Assembly: GCA_020061995.1 (NCBI GenBank)
Contig: JAGUXE010000259.1
Span: 1 to 20,615, forward strand
From: Ignavibacteriales bacterium
Lineage (GTDB): Bacteria > Bacteroidota > Ignavibacteria > Ignavibacteriales > Ignavibacteriaceae
Direction: 5' to 3'
DNA: 20,615 nucleotides
The position numbers and the translations under genes were made by a program. The notes beneath the pieces were generated by a model that saw nothing but the letters and a program-made list of their open reading frames with translations, did no database searches and had not been told where the DNA came from. Positions 14,988 to 20,615 of this stretch are shown in pieces (position 1 is the stretch's first letter; each line of letters opens with the position of its first letter).

Positions 14988-15845
14988 ATGAAAAATTTGT
15001 ATGTCATCATATTGATTATTATTGCCTCCTTCTCCTTTTTATTAATCTCATGTGATGGAGATGAAAAAGATGCAGCAACATCTGAAGGACAAGAAGATAT
15101 TGCATATAATCCTGAAAAGGATGGTGATATCCAGGCATTTAATATTGAACGCAGAAAAAAATTGGCAGTGAACAGATTCCCATGCGATACTATTGACGTA
15201 ATGGAATATATTCTGAAAAATTTTCCTGAAGGAAGTTATCTAGTTGAGTTGGACAAACCAGATACTTACACAGTTCCGCGTAATGCTGTTCTCTACAGAA
15301 AGGATAAAGACTCAACTTATATTTATTCCATGATTATTAAGTCTAAGTTTGATGAACGTGTTGTAGAACTCAAAAATGTTGTTGGATATGATCAAAGTTT
15401 CTTTAATCTAGATAGTACAGCACTTGGAATGGCTTATTTTTATTTAACACTCTTAAAGTGTAATGGGGGGAATTTAGAGACTGTCTGGGAAAGTCTAGTT
15501 CCGGACAATTCGGGTTTCAACTACATGGTATTTGAAACGTGGAAAGCAAAAAAAATTCCGTATATGAGGGTTAACTTTCATTATGCCATTGGAATCGGTC
15601 ATATTGATTATAACTTCTTTTTTATTAATGGATTATATGAAAAACCTCATCTTCTTATGACCTATAAAACCATAAACTCATTAAGAGAAATGGTCGATGC
15701 AAATAAAGATAATTATCCGGATTACATTGAACATCTTTATGTCGATACAGGCTCTGAGGTCAAGTCAGTTGATACAGTAACATTTATTTGGAAAGATAGT
15801 CTTTATGTGAATACTAGAAATCCAAAACAAACTCGTCCTTTTTAG
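14988..15845 (+). CDS. Hypothetical lipoprotein with a calcium-loop-like motif
   Basis: I do not recognise this 285-residue protein. A hydrophobic signal (5-19) ends in LLISC with lipidated Cys22, followed by an acidic linker (DGDEKDAATSEGQED) that would space the domain from the membrane. The mature domain mixes helix and strand; near its end is DANKDNYPDYIEH (237-249), a D-x-N-x-D-x-x-x-D pattern as in EF-hand or dockerin-type calcium loops, which may be coincidence. Aromatic residues are frequent (MAYFYLTL, YNFFFINGLYEK). It lies 35 bases after the peptidase gene and 15 before the YgfZ-like gene, in the same direction. The neighbours suggest no role. Confidence 0.7.
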   Translation: MKNLYVIILIIIASFSFLLISCDGDEKDAATSEGQEDIAYNPEKDGDIQAFNIERRKKLAVNRFPCDTIDVMEYILKNFPEGSYLVELDKPDTYTVPRNAVLYRKDKDSTYIYSMIIKSKFDERVVELKNVVGYDQSFFNLDSTALGMAYFYLTLLKCNGGNLETVWESLVPDNSGFNYMVFETWKAKKIPYMRVNFHYAIGIGHIDYNFFFINGLYEKPHLLMTYKTINSLREMVDANKDNYPDYIEHLYVDTGSEVKSVDTVTFIWKDSLYVNTRNPKQTRPF

Positions 15846-15860
15846 TATTTAGGAGATTAG

Positions 15861-16955
15861 ATGATTGGTGAAAGAATTAATAATTCAATAATAAAAGAGT
15901 CCTTAAATAAGGATGGTTACTTAACTGAAGAAGTAAACGGAGTTGAAGTATTTAAATGTTTTACTTCAGTAGAAGATGAATATCGAGCTTTAAGAAAAGG
16001 TGTCGGATTGAGGATCCAATTCGATGATGCAGTAATTCTTCTAACCGGGAACGATGTCCTTGATTATTTACATCGTGTATCAACAAATGATCTTAAAAAT
16101 TTGCCGGTTTCAAAAGTTGCCAAAACAGTCTTTACGTCCGATAAAGGTAGGATATTGGATCTTGTTGATATAGTAAACTTAGGTGACAAAAAATTCATTT
16201 TGGGGAATCAGAATACTTCTCAGCTTTTAACAAGATGGATTGATAAATTTATTATTATGGATGATGTTCGGGTTCAGAACCTTCAGAATGATTTTGTGGT
16301 GATAGAGTTAATAGGTCCTCAGGCAAATTCATTTATTACACTTCTTTTTGGCAAGCAGGTTGAGACACTCGAGATAGATTCGGTTAAGGAAATATTCTTT
16401 GACATTTCAAATATTTATATTACTAAACAATTCAACCGTTTCGATGAAGCAAAATATAAAATTTTACTTCATCAAAACGATGCAGTTAATTTGATTAACT
16501 ATGCTGTTAGTAATAAAGGATTATTTGATTTTCAATTAGTTGGAGAAAGTGCTTATAAAATATATTCAATAGAAGAAGGGATTTTTTCATCGAATGAATT
16601 GAATGATTTGTTTAATCCACTAGAAGCAAAACTGACTGATTTTATAAGCTTTACTAAAGGCTGCTATATTGGTCAGGAAGTTATCGCTCGACTCCAATCA
16701 TACGATAAAATTCAAAAATTCATTACAGGAATTGAATTTAATAAAAAGGTTATACTAGAAAGTATTTCGACTGTTTTTGATGAAGAAGGAAATGAAGCAG
16801 GTTTAATCACTTCATCGATTTGTGATTGCGATAGAGGCAAGACAATCGGAATTGGTTATGTAAGAAAAGGATATTTCGGTAACGGAAATGTGCTTTCGAT
16901 TATTCATAATAACGAGAAAATTGGTTTAAATCTAAAAGAATTTCCGCTGATTTGA
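15861..16955 (+). CDS. ygfZ: YgfZ/GcvT-family folate-binding protein
   Basis: The protein resembles YgfZ, a tetrahydrofolate-binding relative of the glycine-cleavage T protein that helps build or repair iron-sulfur enzymes. It has 364 residues in the GcvT fold: the N-terminal part includes EYRALRKGVGLRIQ (40-53) and LTGNDVLDYLHRVSTND (61-77), and the hallmark KGCYIGQEVIAR lies at 266-277 with Cys268 as the conserved cysteine. The C-terminal beta part follows, with an unusual pair of cysteines in SSICDCDRGK (318-327), and ends with GIGYVRKGY. AGGAG precedes the ATG. It sits between the unknown lipoprotein (15 bases) and the cobalamin adenosyltransferase (52 bases). A glycine-cleavage role is less likely because the motif matches YgfZ. 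Confidence 0.85.
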   Translation: MIGERINNSIIKESLNKDGYLTEEVNGVEVFKCFTSVEDEYRALRKGVGLRIQFDDAVILLTGNDVLDYLHRVSTNDLKNLPVSKVAKTVFTSDKGRILDLVDIVNLGDKKFILGNQNTSQLLTRWIDKFIIMDDVRVQNLQNDFVVIELIGPQANSFITLLFGKQVETLEIDSVKEIFFDISNIYITKQFNRFDEAKYKILLHQNDAVNLINYAVSNKGLFDFQLVGESAYKIYSIEEGIFSSNELNDLFNPLEAKLTDFISFTKGCYIGQEVIARLQSYDKIQKFITGIEFNKKVILESISTVFDEEGNEAGLITSSICDCDRGKTIGIGYVRKGYFGNGNVLSIIHNNEKIGLNLKEFPLI

Positions 16956-17007
16956 ACTTCGAACCTTTATTGCTTGTTGATAAATAGTAACTAAATAAAG
17001 GAAAAAA

Positions 17008-17556
17008 TTGAAAATTTATACTAAAACAGGAGATAAGGGTGAAACCGGACTTTTTGGTGGTAACCGTGTTTCAAAAGATGATTTAAGAATCGAAGCTTAT
17101 GGAACAACAGATGAGTTGAATGCAGCACTTGGGCTTGCTGATACTGAATTAAAATCGGATGAAATAAAAGAACTTATTAAAACAATTCAGAATAAGTTGT
17201 TTGTACTCGGCTCTGATTTAGCTACACCCCTTGATCATGGTACAAAATCTTTTCGACTTCCAAGAATTACTGTAGAAGATTACACTTTTCTAGAAAATCA
17301 GATAGATAATTTCGAGTCTAAACTCGAAGAACTAAAAAGTTTTATTCTCCCTGGTGGCACAAAAGGGGGAGCTCTCTTGCACCTATCCCGAACTATCTGT
17401 AGGCGTGCTGAACGGAGAATAGTATCTCTTCAAAAAATAGAGGAGATTAACCCTAATATTGTTATATTTGTAAATAGATTATCAGATCTACTATTTGTTC
17501 TTTCTCGGTATGAAAATTTAACTTCAAACCAACCCGATATTAAATGGGAGAAATAA
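17008..17556 (+). CDS. pduO: PduO-type cob(I)alamin adenosyltransferase
   Basis: The enzyme transfers the adenosyl group of ATP to cob(I)alamin to give coenzyme B12 in the cytoplasm. At 182 residues it is a typical PduO/MMAB-type helical bundle. Motifs: ATP-binding TKTGDKGETGLFGG at 5-18, RIEAYGTTDELNA at 27-39, LPGGTKGGALLHLSRTICRR at 114-133 and FVNRLSDLLFVLSRY at 154-168. The start is TTG at 17008, with AAAGGA at 16997-17002 at a proper distance; no ATG lies at a position that would keep the ATP motif. It needs a reductase and a B12-dependent enzyme elsewhere, which the window does not show. tmRNA begins 16 bases after its stop. Confidence 0.95.
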   Translation: MKIYTKTGDKGETGLFGGNRVSKDDLRIEAYGTTDELNAALGLADTELKSDEIKELIKTIQNKLFVLGSDLATPLDHGTKSFRLPRITVEDYTFLENQIDNFESKLEELKSFILPGGTKGGALLHLSRTICRRAERRIVSLQKIEEINPNIVIFVNRLSDLLFVLSRYENLTSNQPDIKWEK

Positions 17557-17572
17557 TCCCCACTAACTTTTC

Positions 17573-17932
<360 letters not shown>

Positions 17933-17958
17933 TGAGAAATGTTTCTTCATGATTTTAT

Positions 17959-17993
17959 AACCCTCAACAATAGTTTGAGGGTTGTTCTTTTAT
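17959..17993 (+). terminator. Intrinsic terminator after tmRNA
   Basis: A 9-bp stem pairs AACCCTCAA (17959-17967) with TTGAGGGTT (17975-17983) around a seven-base loop, followed by a T-rich stretch (GTTCTTTTAT). It sits about 28 bases after the CCA end. Confidence 0.85.
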
Positions 17994-18060
17994 ACTACTT
18001 CATTATGATCTATCTAACTAACTAATGAAATTTATCGGACTATTTAATAATTCCAACTTA

Positions 18061-20118
18061 TTAAACTTCGAGTTTCAGTTTTTCCTTTGGAAGTAAAATA
18101 TGAAAAGTGGTCCCTATATTTACTTCACTCTCTAACCAAATTTTTCCTCCATGTTTATCAATATAATCCTTACACAAAACCAAACCCAATCCACTGTTTG
18201 ATTCTCCTTCAGTTCCCGGACGCGAAGTTTTCTCATCGGCCTTAAATAATTTTGGAATTAATTCCTTTGAAATCCCGATTCCTGAATCTGTAATACTAAG
18301 TTGAATATACCCATCGAGTTCTGAACAATGGAACTCAACTTTCCCATTTTTTTTAGTGAATTTAATAGCGTTTGATAATAAGTTTCTGATGATTGTATTT
18401 AGCATATTGGCGTCAGCATATACCAAAATATTATCCTCAATTTTATTTATTACATTTATAAACTTAATAGAAGAATTACCTTTTTGTGTCTCAATAATGT
18501 CATTTACTATTTCACGAATATTTAAATTTACAGGGTTAAATATTATCATGTCTCTTTGAAATAAAGCCCATTCCAACAAATTCTCTAGAAGTTTGTAAAT
18601 AGTATTCACCGAGTCTTTCATTCCCAAAACAAATTCCCTTATTTCTTCAAGGCTAAGTTCTTTTATATCTTCTAATATTACGTGAAGAAGTCCCATCAAT
18701 CCATGAAATGGACTTTTTAAGTCATGAGCAATAATGGAGAATAATTTGTCTTTAGTAGCATTTAATTCTTTGAGTTGATCATTGAGTAGATGCAATTCCT
18801 CTTTTTGCTCAGTTATTAATTTATTACTTAATACTAATAAAGTATTTGTCTTTTTCTTCGAACGGTATGCAATGAAAATAGAAAAGGCTATTATTGTTAA
18901 CATAATAGCAAGGATCAATAAAAATGTCTGAAAATAACTTTGAATTGTGTTCTCCTTTTGGAGCAATAAAATTTCTTTACTTTTTCTTTCAGTCTGAAAC
19001 TCTTCCTGGAGTTGGGCAATAGATTTATTCTTTTGTTCATTTAATAACGTATCACTATAAGATTTTGAAAGCTTTATTGATTCATAAGCATTTTTATAAT
19101 TACCCGTTTCTGCATAGATTTCACCGAGTCGTGTCAAGGAGGCAACCATTCCTCTTTTATCATCTAGCTCTTTCCGGATCACATAAGATTCCTTGATGTA
19201 GGAAAGACCCTTTTCGATTTGCCCTAATTTATAATAAGTAAAGCCTAAACCACTATATGAAGCAGCCATCCCTCTTCTGTTATTTAATTGTTTTTTTAAC
19301 TCAATAGATTTTTGAAAGTACTTTAACGCCTCTTCATACTTTCCCATACTTCTGTTTATTATTGCCAAATTATCAAAAGAACCTGAAAGCCCTAATTTAT
19401 CATTAGATGATTCTCTAATTTTGGCTGTAATATCTATATGAAAAAGAGCCTTTTCATAATCCTTAAAATAGATATTTAATATTCCTAAATGTTCATGTGA
19501 AACTGCCAATATCAAATCATCATTTAATTTCTCACAAAAATCAAGCGCCATTAACATTGTTTCTTCTGCCTTCGGAATATCTTTAATTATGTAATATATT
19601 ATTCCAAGGTGATTATAGGCTCGTCCTAAAGCCTTTTTATCATTTTCATTTTCAAGAATTCTAACTGATTGTAAACAATATTCCAATGCCTTCTCAAATT
19701 CACCTTGAACATTATACACAAGTCCTATTCGATTAAGACATTCAGCGATTCCTACATTATCTTTTTCAGCTTTTCTAATTTCAAATGCTTGTTGGAAAAA
19801 TTCCATTGCTTGAGGATATTCACTTTGAGCATATTTATTAGAACCGAGTAAGTATAATATATCAGCTTCACCTTTTGCATATTTATTTTCTCTAGCCAAC
19901 TTGAGTGCTTCTTCGCCATAAAAATCAGCTTTATATGGCATTACTCTGCTGCAGTATTTTAATATCTCGGTGTAGGCATTAATTTTTTCTTTTATGTCGT
20001 TTGTTTGAAGTCGATTTAATAGTGAGTCAGGAGGATTTGCTTCTGTCTGCGAAAATGTATGGATATTCACACACCAAATGGAAATAAGTAATACAAAGAA
20101 AAAAGAATTCTTCATCAT
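18061..20118 (-). CDS. TPR sensor histidine kinase
   Basis: The 685-residue protein is a membrane sensor kinase. A signal/anchor (5-23) is followed by about seven TPR-type repeats (45-360, with recurring GxAxxxxxLGxxYxxxGxYxxA units), a coiled stretch (360-395), a membrane segment at 397-418 and a coiled linker (425-458). The HisKA domain has phospho-accepting His465 in IIAHDLKSPFHGL. The ATPase domain has the N box NLLSNAIKFT (579-588), DSGIGI (611-616), an F box near KLFKADEK and the GLGL lid (643-646). All kinase residues are present, so it should be active. TPRs on the periplasmic side suggest that it senses a protein or peptide. There is no receiver or DNA-binding domain, and no response regulator is adjacent, so its partner is elsewhere. 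Two ATGs in a row leave the start open by one codon. Confidence 0.9.
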   Translation of the reverse strand: MMKNSFFFVLLISIWCVNIHTFSQTEANPPDSLLNRLQTNDIKEKINAYTEILKYCSRVMPYKADFYGEEALKLARENKYAKGEADILYLLGSNKYAQSEYPQAMEFFQQAFEIRKAEKDNVGIAECLNRIGLVYNVQGEFEKALEYCLQSVRILENENDKKALGRAYNHLGIIYYIIKDIPKAEETMLMALDFCEKLNDDLILAVSHEHLGILNIYFKDYEKALFHIDITAKIRESSNDKLGLSGSFDNLAIINRSMGKYEEALKYFQKSIELKKQLNNRRGMAASYSGLGFTYYKLGQIEKGLSYIKESYVIRKELDDKRGMVASLTRLGEIYAETGNYKNAYESIKLSKSYSDTLLNEQKNKSIAQLQEEFQTERKSKEILLLQKENTIQSYFQTFLLILAIMLTIIAFSIFIAYRSKKKTNTLLVLSNKLITEQKEELHLLNDQLKELNATKDKLFSIIAHDLKSPFHGLMGLLHVILEDIKELSLEEIREFVLGMKDSVNTIYKLLENLLEWALFQRDMIIFNPVNLNIREIVNDIIETQKGNSSIKFINVINKIEDNILVYADANMLNTIIRNLLSNAIKFTKKNGKVEFHCSELDGYIQLSITDSGIGISKELIPKLFKADEKTSRPGTEGESNSGLGLVLCKDYIDKHGGKIWLESEVNIGTTFHILLPKEKLKLEV

Positions 20119-20366
20119 GGTTTTTGAGTCATGTCTACAAAAGCAATTTAAGTATTTAATTTCTTGATCAAAAAATCACTGCACTAAAAATAAGAAATCT
20201 TTTAGAAATAAATAGTGATTTTCTAAGGGAAATCTCGGGTTCTATTCCTTCCCTCAAATTGGTTGCAACTGTAAAAGTCAATAATCAAACTGGTATTCTT
20301 TCGTAAGTGAACCACTTATTCATTTAATTCCTTGAAACTTTGCATTATATTACAATCTTAAAAATT

Positions 20367-20615
20367 ATGGAGCTTATGTACTATAGAAAACTTCACAAAA
20401 CCGTAGAAAAAATATCTTCCCAATTATATGCCAATGAAGTGGAAATGCTTATTTCTGTTTTGAATGAATTAATTCAGAATGACAATAGCGCAATTAGTGG
20501 TGGTCGAATTTGGAAATTATTTCCCGAAAAAAAGGCGTATGGATTAGTCTATCAAAATGGAAATATAGATCATATCAGTGAAGATTTTTTAATACCATTA
20601 AAAGATTATCCATTG
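20367..20615 (+). CDS. 5' part of an unidentified gene, possibly a sensor-domain protein
   Basis: The frame from ATG 20367 stays open for 83 codons to the window end. A second ATG at 20376 follows GGAG at only three bases, so neither start is certain. The visible part begins with a helical stretch (LHKTVEKISSQLYANEVEMLI, read as 9-29) and then ISGGRIWKLFPEKKAYGLVYQNG, which resembles the first strands of GAF-like sensor domains. That is a weak recollection and not a firm assignment. The gene is divergent from the TPR kinase with a 248-base gap, in which I see no clear promoter or repeat. Confidence 0.5.
   Translation, partial: MELMYYRKLHKTVEKISSQLYANEVEMLISVLNELIQNDNSAISGGRIWKLFPEKKAYGLVYQNGNIDHISEDFLIPLKDYPL

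Overview
The window reads as an ordinary chromosomal stretch of an AT-rich, Gram-negative bacterium of the Bacteroidota/Ignavibacteria side of the tree. Three things point there: a tmRNA whose encoded tag is GESNYALAA, a close relative of the Bacteroides-type GETNYALAA tag; LptF/LptG-type permeases, lipoproteins and an outer-membrane beta-barrel of DUF5723 type, which together mean a double membrane; and a TPR-fused sensor histidine kinase of the kind common in that group. Ignavibacteria is my best guess for the class, but this is inference from gene content. I see no insertion sequence, phage gene, integrase or CRISPR array.

Layout, left to right. (1) 2-88: the 3' end of a truncated + strand gene, meeting a strong terminator that serves the minus-strand operon. 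(2) 4454 down to 145, minus strand: adenosine deaminase (TTG start), an unrecognised 111-residue protein, urocanate hydratase and an ACT-domain 3-phosphoglycerate dehydrogenase-like enzyme, tightly packed as one operon for nucleoside and amino-acid turnover. (3) 4664-6175, plus strand: a TPR lipoprotein and a DUF3467 protein, closed by a textbook terminator. (4) 6415-9979, plus strand: a 700-residue beta-rich lipoprotein of unknown function and a beta-barrel outer-membrane protein, apparently a two-gene operon with its own promoter. (5) 12433 down to 9982, minus strand: two overlapping LptF/LptG-type permease genes for lipopolysaccharide export, convergent with region 4 with only two bases between stop codons. 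(6) 12560-17556, plus strand: a secreted SdiA-regulated/phytase-esterase-like propeller, an M20 metallopeptidase, an unknown lipoprotein, a YgfZ/GcvT-type folate-binding protein and a PduO-type cob(I)alamin adenosyltransferase, followed after 16 bases by tmRNA (17573-17930) and its terminator. (7) 20118 down to 18061, minus strand: a TPR sensor histidine kinase without a receiver domain; divergent from it, an unidentified gene begins at 20367 and runs off the window.

Most genes are housekeeping or envelope functions. The least explained parts are the 700-residue lipoprotein with its barrel partner, the 111-residue protein inside the deaminase/urocanase operon, the 285-residue lipoprotein with a calcium-loop-like motif, and a perfect 12-bp inverted repeat inside the 3' end of the lptG-like gene. 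I did not find a clear undescribed defence or mobile system; the lipoprotein/barrel pair is the best candidate for new biology.
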